Origin: DATFVA01 sp963764235 | Lineage (GTDB): Bacteria; Bacteroidota; Ignavibacteria; Ignavibacteriales; Ignavibacteriaceae | Length of the DNA: 64,000 nt | Assembly (NCBI GenBank): GCA_963764235.1 | Contig: CAVXRO010000008.1 | Span: 186,001 to 250,000 of the forward strand | Direction of reading: 5' to 3' | In this document: positions 9,207-17,810 of the stretch, one piece after another | Numbering within the stretch: the first letter of the stretch is position 1 | How the letters are laid out: the number at the start of each line of letters is the position of its first letter | Position numbers and translations under genes: made by a program | The notes under the pieces: generated by a model | Database searches by the model: none | What the model was told of the DNA's origin: nothing | What the model saw: the letters and a program-made list of their open reading frames with translations, nothing else

Positions 9207-9437
9207 TCAAACATCGCTGACAGATTCAACTCTTCTTATCCCCGGGATTTCACGCATCAATGCTCTCTCGATTCCTGCCCTCAGGGTCATTACCGACATA
9301 GGACAGGTCTTACAGGCTCCGGTAAGTTTAACCTTAACTATCCCGTCTTCGCTTAACTCAATAAGCTCTACATCGCCGCTGTCGGCCTGCAGGAAAGGTC
9401 TCATTTGCTCCAGTGCTTTGAGTACTTTTTCTTTCAT
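9207..9437 (-). CDS. NifU-like C-terminal-domain Fe-S scaffold protein
   Basis: 76 aa consisting of the Nfu domain only. The conserved ALxxMRPFLQADSGDVELIEL opening is followed by the cluster-binding pair Cys42-x2-Cys45 (GACKTCPMS). Nfu proteins accept or hand over a 4Fe-4S cluster at a dimer interface. It lies 20 bases downstream of the Mrp ATPase gene on the same strand, a pairing that fits Fe-S cluster delivery. A second, NifU-N or IscU, domain is absent. Confidence 0.92.
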   Translation of the reverse strand: MKEKVLKALEQMRPFLQADSGDVELIELSEDGIVKVKLTGACKTCPMSVMTLRAGIERALMREIPGIRRVESVSDV

Positions 9438-9457
9438 TGAGATCCCGCGATAAATGA

Positions 9458-10549
9458 TTAATCATCGTTGTCGAGAATTATTTCAACCTTTGAATCAGCC
9501 CGCGAATTTCTCGTATTTACCTGCTCTACCAGCTGCCGGGCAATTTTAAAAATTGCTTCGGCCTGATCTGAATCGGGCATATCATAAACGATCGGTATTC
9601 CTTTATCCCCGCCGATCCTTATCCGCGGATCAATCGGGATACCACCCAAAAAGGGCACTTTTGCGTCGTTAGCAAGGGCTGAACCGCCGCCGCTGCCGAA
9701 AATATCGTATTTGTTACCGGTATCGGGAGCAATAAAGTAACTCATATTTTCAACTATACCGAGCACAGGTACGTTTACTCGGCCGAACATTTTTACCGCT
9801 TTACGTGCATCAATAAGCGAAACTTCCTGGGGAGTTGTAACTATTACGGCACCGGTTAGCGGGATTGTCTGAACAAGAGTCAGCTGAATGTCCCCTGTTC
9901 CAGGTGGCATATCGAATACAAGGTAATCAAGTTCATCCCAGTCAACGTCGCTTATAAATTGTTTTACAGCGCCGCTTGCCATAGGACCCCTCCATATAAC
10001 CGGGGCATTATCGTCTATAAGAAAACCGATTGAAATAATTTTGATTCCGTAGTTAACCAGAGGAATCATTTTCATTGTTTCCCTGCTCTGGAAGAGCTGC
10101 GGCTTTTTATTGATGCCGAGCATCAAAGGTATGCTTGGTCCATATATATCTGCATCAATTATACCGACTTTCGCACCGTTCTTTGCAAGTGCAACAGCAA
10201 GATTTACTGCTACCGTGCTTTTGCCTACACCGCCTTTACCGCTCGCTACAGCAATGGTATTTTTTACTCCCGGTAGAATTGTCTCCTGCTTCGATTCTTT
10301 CTGAGGGGTTCCTTTTGATTCGAGATTTACTTCAACTTTCTTAAGTTCTTTGAATTCCTTTTTTATGGCTGCTGTGAATGAATCCTGCAATTTATTTATA
10401 TCAACGCCTGCGGGTACAGAGATGCTAAGTTTTAAATTATTTCCTTTGTTTTCGAATTCTTTTATTGAGTTAAGGAGAAGAAAATCAGTATTAATATCTT
10501 TAATCTGTTTTAAGGTACTGAGTAGTTCACTTTTTGTTATATCGGCCAT
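9458..10549 (-). CDS. mrp: Mrp/NBP35-family ATPase, Fe-S cluster carrier
   Basis: 363 aa from the ATG at 10549. An in-frame TTG at 10585 is possible but gives an atypical N-terminus. Residues 1-80 form the DUF59/MIP18 domain. The deviant Walker A GKGGVGKS is at about 104-111, then DADIYGPSIPLMLG, the switch region DMPPGTGD, and VENMSYF. The Cys-x-x-Cys usually found after VENMSxF is replaced by AxxT (APDT), so the classic bridging-cluster ligands are missing. Mrp proteins deliver 4Fe-4S clusters to apoproteins. The neighbouring NifU-type gene keeps its own CxxC and could supply the cluster. Confidence 0.93.
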   Translation of the reverse strand: MADITKSELLSTLKQIKDINTDFLLLNSIKEFENKGNNLKLSISVPAGVDINKLQDSFTAAIKKEFKELKKVEVNLESKGTPQKESKQETILPGVKNTIAVASGKGGVGKSTVAVNLAVALAKNGAKVGIIDADIYGPSIPLMLGINKKPQLFQSRETMKMIPLVNYGIKIISIGFLIDDNAPVIWRGPMASGAVKQFISDVDWDELDYLVFDMPPGTGDIQLTLVQTIPLTGAVIVTTPQEVSLIDARKAVKMFGRVNVPVLGIVENMSYFIAPDTGNKYDIFGSGGGSALANDAKVPFLGGIPIDPRIRIGGDKGIPIVYDMPDSDQAEAIFKIARQLVEQVNTRNSRADSKVEIILDNDD

Positions 10550-10675
10550 CAAAACACCATTCTCGTCTTTATTTATGAAAAACAAACTTAGTAAAAAAAT
10601 GGTTCATTTTGAATGGAATTCCGGTTGGCGTGTCAGTCCTCAAATCCGCAATCTGCAGTTATCAATTTTATTTTA

Positions 10676-12805
10676 TCAGACTTTAGTTTTGGAAAATTTC
10701 CCGGAAGCTTTTATAGTGTGGTTCATAAGCCATTCCTGGGAATCGACAGGCTTCATTCCCGGTTCAGGCTCCAACTTGTGGTAGTTCATATCGTTGCAGA
10801 GTATCCTTACCTTCACATTATCCTTCATCGCTGCCTTAATCAAGGTACGATTAATCTCATCTTTCAGTTTCTGATCTTCGATTGGGAAAGCAATCTCAAC
10901 TCTGCGGTCCAGGTTGCGCTGCATAAAGTCGGCGCTGCTTAAATAAATTTCTTCTTCGCCGTTATTATAAAAATAAAAAACACGGCTGTGTTCAAGGTAG
11001 CGTCCGACAATACTTCTTACTTCGATATTTTCGCTGATACCTTCCAATCCCGGAACCAGGCAGCATATACCTCGGACAATAAGTTTTATCTGAACTCCTG
11101 CAGCTGATGCTTCATACATCGCGCTTATAAGAGCGGGATCAACAATCGAGTTCAGCTTGAAGAGAAGCTTTCCTTCTCCTCCTGCCTTAACATTCTCAAT
11201 CTCGCGGTTAATTTTTTCGAGGAACTTCTGTCTCATATCTATCGGGGCAACAATCAGTTTCCTGAAACTCGTCTGTTTGCTGTACCCGGTAAGGTAGTTA
11301 AAGATATCTGCAACGTCGGTGCAGATATCCTCATCGTCGGTAAAGAACCCGAGATCGGTATAGATCTTAGCTGTTACCGCGTTGTAATTCCCGGTTGAGA
11401 GATGAACATATCTCTTTACACCTTCTGTTTCTTTCCTTACTACGAGGGTCATCTTGGCATGAGTCTTTAATCCCACCAGACCGTAGACGACGTGAACGCC
11501 GACTTTTTCAAGTTCCCTTGCCCAGAAAATATTATTCTCTTCATCGAACCTTGCCTTAAGTTCAACCAGGACGGCAACCTGTTTGCCTCTTTCTGCTGCT
11601 TCAATCAGGTATTTTATGATCGGAGAATCAGGACCAACCCTGTAAAGTGTCTGTTTAATAGCAAGTACATCAGGATCAACAGAAGCTTCTTTAATAAAAT
11701 CAATAACGGGAGAGAACGAATGGTAAGGATGATGAAGCAGTATGTCCCGCTGCTTTAAAGTTGTGAATATTTCTTCATCGTCATCGAAGGCTTTGGGAAT
11801 AACCGGGTAGTAGGGTTTGAACTTATGCTGGTGAAGTGGGAGGTCGTAAAGTGTCATAATATCGCTTAATCCTAAAGGACCTTCTATAACATGCACATCC
11901 TCTGAAGTGATCTGCAGGTTCTCCATTAGCGTATCAAGCATAAACTCCGGCATCTTGTCGGCTACTTCAAGACGCACAACCTTTCCGAAGCGCCGGAGAC
12001 GAATGTTCTCCTCGATTACGCTAAGGAGGTCATCAGCCTCATCCTCCTGCAGCTCAATATCGGTATCCCTTGTTATCCTGAAACGGTGTGCCTCAATGAT
12101 TTCCATTCCCGGGAACAGAAGATCGAGATTAGCCCTTATGAGGTCGCCGAGCCATAAGAACCTTGCGCTGAAATTTCCGTTAGTCTGAACTTTTTTATCC
12201 GGGTACAGAATTGTATCTATCCTTAACAATCTTGGAAGTATGCTGGGTACCTTCACGCGGGCAAAATGATTTTCGCCGTTCGGTTTGCGCACGAGAATGG
12301 CAAGACTAAGACTCAGATTTGAGATATAAGGGAACGGTCTTCCCGGATCGAATGCAAGCGGAGTTAATACCGGGTAAATCTCCTTTCTGAAATATTCAGT
12401 TAGGAGAGAACTTTCTTCAACAGGAAGATTATCATATTCGCATATATCGATACGATTTTTTCTTAATTCGGGAACCACCTGGTTAAGCCAGAGATCGAAT
12501 ACCTGGTCTAGCATGGGCTTCAGAGTATTTTCGATTTTCCTCAGCTGCTCCCTTGGAGTCAGTCCGTCAATTGAAGGCTCAAGCACGTTTGCAGCAATCT
12601 GTTCCTTAAGACCGCTGATCCTTATCATATAAAATTCATCTAGGTTTGTATGAAAAATTGAAATGAATTTCACTTTCTCAAGCAGAGGCAGCGACGGATC
12701 GAGCGCTTCCTCCAGCACCCGCCGGTTGAATTCCACCCAGCTTAAATCGCGGTTGAAGAAATACTTCGGATCTTTATACTTTTTTAATAGTTCTTTCGTT
12801 GTCAT
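10676..12805 (-). CDS. ppk1: polyphosphate kinase 1
   Basis: 709 aa, full length for Ppk1. It starts with the N-domain FFNRDLSWVEFNRRVLEEA and continues through the head domain to the two phospholipase-D-like C domains. The phosphorylated catalytic histidine is His449 (LKTHAKMT) and the second conserved one His606 (YLEHSRVF). The GNYN and RGICCLVPGLEG segments are also present. The enzyme reversibly transfers the ATP gamma-phosphate to polyphosphate, giving energy and phosphate storage and stress resistance. No ppx partner is adjacent, and no clear Shine-Dalgarno site precedes the ATG. Confidence 0.97.
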   Translation of the reverse strand: MTTKELLKKYKDPKYFFNRDLSWVEFNRRVLEEALDPSLPLLEKVKFISIFHTNLDEFYMIRISGLKEQIAANVLEPSIDGLTPREQLRKIENTLKPMLDQVFDLWLNQVVPELRKNRIDICEYDNLPVEESSLLTEYFRKEIYPVLTPLAFDPGRPFPYISNLSLSLAILVRKPNGENHFARVKVPSILPRLLRIDTILYPDKKVQTNGNFSARFLWLGDLIRANLDLLFPGMEIIEAHRFRITRDTDIELQEDEADDLLSVIEENIRLRRFGKVVRLEVADKMPEFMLDTLMENLQITSEDVHVIEGPLGLSDIMTLYDLPLHQHKFKPYYPVIPKAFDDDEEIFTTLKQRDILLHHPYHSFSPVIDFIKEASVDPDVLAIKQTLYRVGPDSPIIKYLIEAAERGKQVAVLVELKARFDEENNIFWARELEKVGVHVVYGLVGLKTHAKMTLVVRKETEGVKRYVHLSTGNYNAVTAKIYTDLGFFTDDEDICTDVADIFNYLTGYSKQTSFRKLIVAPIDMRQKFLEKINREIENVKAGGEGKLLFKLNSIVDPALISAMYEASAAGVQIKLIVRGICCLVPGLEGISENIEVRSIVGRYLEHSRVFYFYNNGEEEIYLSSADFMQRNLDRRVEIAFPIEDQKLKDEINRTLIKAAMKDNVKVRILCNDMNYHKLEPEPGMKPVDSQEWLMNHTIKASGKFSKTKV

Positions 12806-13208
12806 TTCTGGTCAATTTTTAACAAACGGAGCGTAATATAGCTGTTTATAAGCATAAAATCGCTGGGAAAAGAAATCAAAAAACATTCCTTGCGTAAATT
12901 TCAAAATTCCGAAAGTGAATAAAGCCGACGCAGCAGTAAACAATACTGGCAGGTAAATATTTCTACTGATAAGCAATATCCAGGTGTTCAGTGGTTAGGA
13001 TAATATACAAAAAACAGTGTTCTATATTGGAATCCGTGAAAATGTTGCATCAGATTTTACCTATTCTACCCCTCCTTCTGCTGCTTTAATAGATGTACCT
13101 TCCGGATATTAGTAATGCTTGTTTTTCAAACGAGGAGAAAATCAGCACCGGACAGCAGTCCGGTGCCGGATTATAATAATTTAATACTGGAAGCAGATAA
13201 CCAGAGGC
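12806..13208. other. intergenic region between ppk1 and the dhs-like gene (403 bases)
   Basis: No open frame with coding character was found on either strand. It should hold the ppk1 promoter (reading leftwards) and, near 13145-13166, a strong hairpin that ends the dhs-like transcript. No RNA gene was recognised. Confidence 0.6.
13145..13166 (-). terminator. probable rho-independent terminator of the dhs-like gene
   Basis: A perfect 9-bp stem, GCACCGGAC / GTCCGGTGC, closes a 4-base loop. On the minus strand it is followed by TGATTTTCT. It lies about 40 bases past the stop codon of the dhs-like gene. The T-run is interrupted, so strength is uncertain. Confidence 0.6.
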
Positions 13209-13451
13209 TCAGGCACTTATTTTAGCTTCCTGGAAAATCCTGGTGAACTCCCTGGGATTTCTGTCCTTCCAGCTGCCCTTATGATAAGCATAACCCGCTA
13301 CCAGCGGCATTGCTATAGTAGCTTCGGAATATACCATCTGTTCGGAGGAGGTTGATACCTTCCCCCACGAGCTTGCTTCCTTCAGAGTTGAACTTGAAAG
13401 AGCGCCGTCCCTTACATCGGCAACTGTTATCTGAACTGCGTACTTATGCAT
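13209..13451 (-). CDS. deoxyhypusine synthase-like protein, C-terminal fragment with catalytic lysine
   Basis: 80 aa. The ATG at 13451 overlaps the stop of the preceding fragment by eight bases (ATGCATAA), so reinitiation could in principle make it as a separate chain. It contains Lys31 in EASSWGK, which matches the active-site Lys of deoxyhypusine synthases, and the family ending AGYAYHKGSWKDRNPREF. It makes sense only as the end of the protein encoded immediately upstream. Confidence 0.65.
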   Translation of the reverse strand: MHKYAVQITVADVRDGALSSSTLKEASSWGKVSTSSEQMVYSEATIAMPLVAGYAYHKGSWKDRNPREFTRIFQEAKISA

Positions 13452-14190
13452 CGGGAGCGTCTTCTTTCAGGATGTCGGCTGCTACAACAATATCCTGGGT
13501 GAAGTTCTTCGGCACACCGCCGCCGATCATGAAGATACCGGTTTCCTTCGAGGCTAGCTTGATTTTAGTCAGTTCAAGGAAATCTTTTGCAGAATCAATT
13601 GATACATGCTTGCCTGGATTTTCGGTCTGATGAATTATAAATCCGAATCCTGCAGAACAATCGGAAAAAGCCGGAACAAAAATCGGAACATTTTTCCTGT
13701 AGCATGCCCATATTACTGAATCGTCTACTTTAGGACCACCGTTATTTTCGAGATACTTCCCGAATTCCCACAGAAGTTCGCGGGATGAATAAGGACGGGG
13801 TTCGAGACTATCGAAAATCTTCGCACAGGTTTCATCGCACACTCTCAATTCATCTTCATCAATATAAGTATCATAAATTCTGTCAATGTGCAGATCTCTT
13901 AACTGGTTATCGTCGCTGAAAGGTGAACCAATATAATGCTTAAATCCGAGTGCTTCAAAGAAATCCTGGTCGACCATAACCGCACCTGTAGATACGATAG
14001 CATCAACCATATTATTCATTACAAGGTCATATACAACCTTTTTAAGTCCCGCACTGAAAATGCTGCCGGCAAGAGTGAGAATTACAGTACAGTCCTTATC
14101 CTTCAGCATTGTATCGTAGATTTTGGCCGCCCGGTTCAGATCCCTTGATGAAAACGCCATATGTTCAAAAGCATCAACTACCGGAATCAC
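13444..14190 (-). CDS. deoxyhypusine synthase-like protein, central open fragment
   Basis: This is the largest uninterrupted piece (248 aa from the first in-frame ATG; the homologous frame extends back to about 14214). It carries the LTLAGSIFSAGLKKVVYDL, VSTGAVMVDQDFFEALG and FMIGGGVPKNFTQDIVVAADIL segments of the family and ends abruptly at DAPDA. On its own it lacks the catalytic lysine and would not be active as an alkyl transferase. It has no own Shine-Dalgarno site; the good one belongs to the ATG at 14254. Confidence 0.7.
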   Translation of the reverse strand: MIPVVDAFEHMAFSSRDLNRAAKIYDTMLKDKDCTVILTLAGSIFSAGLKKVVYDLVMNNMVDAIVSTGAVMVDQDFFEALGFKHYIGSPFSDDNQLRDLHIDRIYDTYIDEDELRVCDETCAKIFDSLEPRPYSSRELLWEFGKYLENNGGPKVDDSVIWACYRKNVPIFVPAFSDCSAGFGFIIHQTENPGKHVSIDSAKDFLELTKIKLASKETGIFMIGGGVPKNFTQDIVVAADILKEDAPDA

Positions 14191-14357
14191 ATTATGCTTT
14201 TTGATATCAATATGCCTGAATCACATCTTTCAGAAAGTCTTTTTTGCCTGGCATTTCTATCTCCTTCACTGGTTAAAATTAATATAAAATAATGATAATC
14301 GTACGAAAATGAATTGTTGTAATCAAGTATCCAAAAAATTCTGCCGGATAAGGAATT

Positions 14358-15395
14358 CTAAAAGAACACCTTCGCAACACGCAGGATTCCCTGTTTCCAG
14401 GGCACACGGTGCGAAACGCCGCTTTGATTTTTGAATTCATCAAAATGCTCAAGGTACCATTTGTAGTTGCGGACGAGGGCATCCTTATTTGAATACTTTG
14501 GCTTGTATCCCAGTTTGGTCTCCGCCTTTTCAATGGATACAAACGAATCCTTAGAGGCTGTTTCATAGACCCATTTATAGAGAGGCGAAAGATTCAGAGC
14601 TTCAAGAATTCTCAGTGTCCATATAATAGGTTTTTCCGGGAGACCAACGATTTTTTTGCCATAGCCTGCAGTATTGAGAACGGCCTGATAGTCTTCTCTC
14701 ATCGTGGTAAATTCTTTTGCCCCGATGTTAAACGTATCATTCGCCTGCTCTTCAGGAAGAGTTGCGCAGAGATAAATGGCGTCGCAAAGATCTTCCACAT
14801 CAAGAAGCTGGTAGCGGTTTTTCCCGTTTCCTATCATAGGAAAGCCTTTGCCGTCCTTCGCCCAGTCGTAGAGAAGATCAAATACACCAAGCCGTTCGGG
14901 ACCGATAAATGACTTCGGCCTGAGTATTGGCACACACATTCCTGTACTTCTGTACTTAAGGCATTCCTCTTCTGCTTTTATCTTTGCCTTCCCGTATGGT
15001 CCTACGCCGTCAAGCTGATCATCTTCTTTGAGAGGATGATGGTCTGGAATTCCGTAAACTGCTGTAGATGAAATATGAATGAATCTTTTAACTTTTTGGG
15101 CAGAAGCCTCTTTAAGCAGGTTCCGGGTACCTTCTATATCGGTTGAAAATATATCTTCGGGTTTGTAGAGAGGTAATGCTGCGGCTGTATGAACAACAAC
15201 ATCCACTCCCTCCATTGCTTTCTTCACATCACTCTTATTTCTGATATCCCCTTTAATTTTCACTATTTTGTCGTTCATATCAGGATAATCGAATTCGACT
15301 ATATCCAGGGAAACAATCTGTTCTCCCCGTGAGTGTAAATGGCGTACCAGATTGATACCTAAAAATCCGGCCCCGCCGGTGACAAGGAATTTCAT
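14358..15395 (-). CDS. NAD-dependent epimerase/dehydratase (extended SDR)
   Basis: 345 aa. The Rossmann glycine motif TGGAGFLGINLVRHL is at the N-terminus, the acidic NAD-binding end of strand 2 is LDIVEF, and the catalytic Tyr-x3-Lys is YGKAK after ISSTAVYG. The C-terminal substrate domain is complete. Extended SDRs of this kind act on nucleotide sugars, sterols or hydroxyacyl compounds; nothing in the sequence fixes the substrate. No Shine-Dalgarno site precedes the ATG. It is the first gene of the minus-strand block and diverges from the envelope gene at 15610. Confidence 0.85.
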   Translation of the reverse strand: MKFLVTGGAGFLGINLVRHLHSRGEQIVSLDIVEFDYPDMNDKIVKIKGDIRNKSDVKKAMEGVDVVVHTAAALPLYKPEDIFSTDIEGTRNLLKEASAQKVKRFIHISSTAVYGIPDHHPLKEDDQLDGVGPYGKAKIKAEEECLKYRSTGMCVPILRPKSFIGPERLGVFDLLYDWAKDGKGFPMIGNGKNRYQLLDVEDLCDAIYLCATLPEEQANDTFNIGAKEFTTMREDYQAVLNTAGYGKKIVGLPEKPIIWTLRILEALNLSPLYKWVYETASKDSFVSIEKAETKLGYKPKYSNKDALVRNYKWYLEHFDEFKNQSGVSHRVPWKQGILRVAKVFF

Positions 15396-15609
15396 TTATA
15401 TATCCGAATTTTTGAAAATAACTATCAAAACTAACAAAAATGGATGAACGCTCCAATAGAAATTGCAGAGGGTTCAGCGCAGAGGGCATAGTTCCTGCGT
15501 TGATTTATTTACCCTGTCTGCGGTGCCGGTGCTGTGGGCAAGAACGCAGGAGCTATTTTACGTAGCCTTGATATCTTGAAAAGGAATTACCATTAACTTA
15601 AGTTTCACT

Positions 15610-16374
15610 ATGGATCTGAAATTGAAAACAGGAAAGCAGGATTACCCGGTGCTGGGATTTTCTATGTCGCTGCTCCTTCATGCTTTAATAATTACCGCTG
15701 CCGCGCTGATAATGAATTCAACCCTGGACGAGTCAAAGATAGGGTCGGCATACGTACAGATAAGGACAATTGAATCACAGTCCGAACTGCAGCAGATTGA
15801 ACCGGTAAAAACAGAAAAAACAGAAAAGCAGGATGTGACAGAAAAGGAAACAGCAGAAAAGGAAAATCCCGTGGAGGAATCGAAAACGGTACCTGAAAAG
15901 AAATCAGAACCGGCTTCGAGCGTAGCAGTTTTTTATGATTTTTCAAATACTGCTGCTGATACAACGGGACTGGTGCAGGTATATAAAGAAAACACTCTGG
16001 ATGTCTCGCTGAAATACCCGGCAGGGTGGACGTACCTTGATCAGAATGTGAAAAACACCCTCGACGGAGTTACCTTCTGGACAACATCCACAAAATACAA
16101 TCCTCCTCCGTATGTGCACATCGAAGTAAAGGATAAAGACTTATTTAATCCAAAACGCTTTAAGCATAGCTACAGGAGCAGAAATTACACTGCTTATTAT
16201 AATGAGCCGGAAGAGCTCTCAGGACAAATCACTCAAATTATTTATATTAGGACGAACACCGAGAAAGATTTTAGTCTGAAACTTATTATGAAAGGTGAGG
16301 AAGCCTTCAAAAGTTTTCAGCCTGTATTCTTTGGAATGGTGAAATCATTTAAATATGGAGATCAATTCTTTTAA
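15610..16374 (+). CDS. TonB-like membrane-anchored protein of unknown function
   Basis: 254 aa. A single membrane helix at about residues 16-36 (GFSMSLLLHALIITAAALI) follows a short cytoplasmic start. A Glu/Lys/Pro-rich linker (about 58-102) resembles the periplasm-spanning part of TonB. The globular C-terminal half (about 105-254) begins FYDFSNTAADTTGLVQVYKE and contains VSLKYPAGWTYL, a motif seen in PsbP-like domains. It lacks a recognisable TonB C-terminal box. It is followed 20 bases later by a DUF4412 gene, so both probably form an envelope operon. Function is unknown. Confidence 0.6.
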   Translation: MDLKLKTGKQDYPVLGFSMSLLLHALIITAAALIMNSTLDESKIGSAYVQIRTIESQSELQQIEPVKTEKTEKQDVTEKETAEKENPVEESKTVPEKKSEPASSVAVFYDFSNTAADTTGLVQVYKENTLDVSLKYPAGWTYLDQNVKNTLDGVTFWTTSTKYNPPPYVHIEVKDKDLFNPKRFKHSYRSRNYTAYYNEPEELSGQITQIIYIRTNTEKDFSLKLIMKGEEAFKSFQPVFFGMVKSFKYGDQFF

Positions 16375-16394
16375 TAATTTAAATAGGAGGATTC

Positions 16395-17045
16395 ATGAGA
16401 CTAAGAAACCTGTCAGTAATCTTTTTACTGTTCGCAGCCATACTGGTTTTACCCGGTAAAATTTATTCCCAGGATCAGTTTGAAGGTAAAGTTACATTTA
16501 ATGTTTACGACAACGGTGAGAGCCATACAATGCAGTACTTTGTGAAAGGCAGTAAGCTTCGTTTCGATGCCAATGAGAAAGGACATGAAGGACAGATAAT
16601 AATGGATCCTTCAGCAAAACAGTTTATGATAATAATGCCGCAGCAGAAAATGTATATGGTGATGCCTATTCCTGATATTAAGGATAAACCAAATACTTCA
16701 ACAGATATAGGGGATAAGGCTGATTTTGTTAAGACCGGTGAAACAAAGGACATCCTCGGGTATACTGCTGAAAAATGGACATATAAAAACGGAGATGATC
16801 AGGGTGAGGCATGGATGACAAAGGAAATAGGCGGATTCCAGCTTTTCGATAATCCTATGCAGCAGGATCAGCCTCAGTGGCAGAAGGACCTTCAGGCTGA
16901 GGGATATTTTCCCCTTCTTGTATATGAAAACGGCGATAAAGTATTTGAGGTAACCAATATTGATAAAAAATCTCTCGATGCTACGATGTTTGAACCCCCG
17001 GCTGGCTATCAAAAGATGGATATGTCGACGATGCCCCAGAAATAA
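16395..17045 (+). CDS. exported DUF4412-domain protein
   Basis: 216 aa. Signal peptide at 1-25 (ending KIYSQ). The body has the DUF4412 pattern FEGKVTFNVYDNGESHTMQYFVKGSKLRFD, then MDPSAKQFMIIMPQQKMYMVMP, typical of this LolA-like periplasmic family. A strong AGGAGG precedes the ATG. It may bind lipid or lipoprotein, but this is only inferred from fold resemblance. Confidence 0.8.
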   Translation: MRLRNLSVIFLLFAAILVLPGKIYSQDQFEGKVTFNVYDNGESHTMQYFVKGSKLRFDANEKGHEGQIIMDPSAKQFMIIMPQQKMYMVMPIPDIKDKPNTSTDIGDKADFVKTGETKDILGYTAEKWTYKNGDDQGEAWMTKEIGGFQLFDNPMQQDQPQWQKDLQAEGYFPLLVYENGDKVFEVTNIDKKSLDATMFEPPAGYQKMDMSTMPQK

Positions 17046-17090
17046 GGTTTGATTTTTTTATTTGTCATTTTCAATTGATAATTTAGAATT

Positions 17091-17113
17091 TCCCCTCCCG
17101 AGCAGGGAGGGGA
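17091..17113. repeat. GC-rich palindrome in AT-rich intergenic DNA
   Basis: TCCCCTCCC and GGGAGGGGA form a perfect 9-bp stem with a five-base loop. It is flanked by AT-rich DNA and lacks a T-tract, so it may be a weak terminator or a REP-like extragenic palindrome. Confidence 0.6.
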
Positions 17114-17286
17114 TATAAATACTGCATGCCTACTGCATTCTATTTGGGTAAATACGGCAGAAAAAGTATGACAGTTTTGTCGGTTTTACGAAACGTTTTA
17201 CAGGGTCTGCAGGTTGGGTATCGGCCATTGCAATCAGGCAGCATAAATTGTTATCTGTAAATTATTACAGTACCCTTCGATAAATC

Positions 17287-17317
17287 TTGACTTTTTTTCG
17301 TATTAAGATTAAATTTC
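17287..17317 (+). promoter_or_regulatory. Bacteroidetes-type promoter for rplM-rpsI
   Basis: TTG (in TTGACT, 17287) is followed after 20 bases by TAAATTTC (17310-17317). This matches the TTG-N19/20-TAnnTTTG consensus in seven of eight positions of the -7 box. The same arrangement occurs twice ahead of the rRNA operon. Confidence 0.55.
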
Positions 17318-17360
17318 CTCTCTTTATTAGAAATGATTTCAGGTTTCGGAGGAAAATAAC

Positions 17361-17810
17361 GTGAAACAGGAAAAAATGACGCGTTTTATCAGTACAGAAG
17401 ACGCCGATAGAAAATGGTACATTGTGGATGCTACAGACCAGGTGCTTGGAAGACTGGCAACAGGCGTGGCAAGAATAATTCGTGGTAAAAACAAACCTAT
17501 CTTTACACCTAATGCAGATACCGGCGATTTTGTTGTTATTATCAACGCCGATAAAGTTAAGGTTACCGGTAAGAGAGAATTCCTTAAAACTTATTCTCAT
17601 CACTCAGGTTATCCCGGCGGGTTAAAGACAAGGACATTTGAAGAGCTGATTACGAAAAAACCTGAATTTGTAATTGAAAATGCAGTAAAAGGTATGCTCC
17701 CTAAAAACAGGCTTGGAAGAAAGCTTATTAAAAAATTAAAAGTTTATGCCGGAGAGTTCCATCCCCACCAGGCTCAAAAACCTGAAACAATTAGTTTAAC
17801 GGAGAAATAA
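17361..17810 (+). CDS. rplM: 50S ribosomal protein L13 (uL13)
   Basis: 149 aa from a GTG start placed 8 bases after GGAGG; an ATG at 17376 would drop five residues. The family signatures are present: WYIVDATDQVLGRLATGVARIIRGK, then the loop TYSHHSGYPGG and AVKGMLPKNRLGRK. L13 is an early-assembly 23S-binding protein. Its stop overlaps the rpsI start by one base (TAATG), the usual coupling of this pair. Confidence 0.97.
   Translation: MKQEKMTRFISTEDADRKWYIVDATDQVLGRLATGVARIIRGKNKPIFTPNADTGDFVVIINADKVKVTGKREFLKTYSHHSGYPGGLKTRTFEELITKKPEFVIENAVKGMLPKNRLGRKLIKKLKVYAGEFHPHQAQKPETISLTEK

Larger units (their letters stand above)
13209..14254 (-). pseudogene. deoxyhypusine synthase-like gene split by two single-base frameshifts
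   Basis: Read with two +1 shifts, this is one protein of about 350 aa with normal family length. Frame one starts at ATG 14254, preceded by a perfect AAGGAG six bases away, and gives MPGKKDFLKDVIQ. Skipping one G near 14215 moves into the frame HIDIKKHNVIPVVDAF that runs to 13444. Skipping one G near 13452 moves into MHKYAVQITVADVRDGALSS. The family's NAD- and spermidine-binding core (GGGVPKN) is in the middle piece; the lysine equivalent to the human DHS nucleophile (SSWGK) is in the last piece. Bacterial members act on polyamines rather than eIF5A. Pseudogene, sequencing error and recoding are all possible. Confidence 0.8.
17046..17360. other. intergenic region upstream of rplM (315 bases)
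   Basis: It contains a perfect palindrome at 17091-17113, which could end the upstream transcript although no T-run follows, and a Bacteroidetes-type promoter at 17287-17317. No protein-coding or RNA gene was seen. Confidence 0.6.

Noticed and set aside
10350..10942. Plus-strand open frames of 109-144 codons opposite mrp and ppk1
   Set aside because: They are antisense to well-conserved enzymes and have no signal or domain features.
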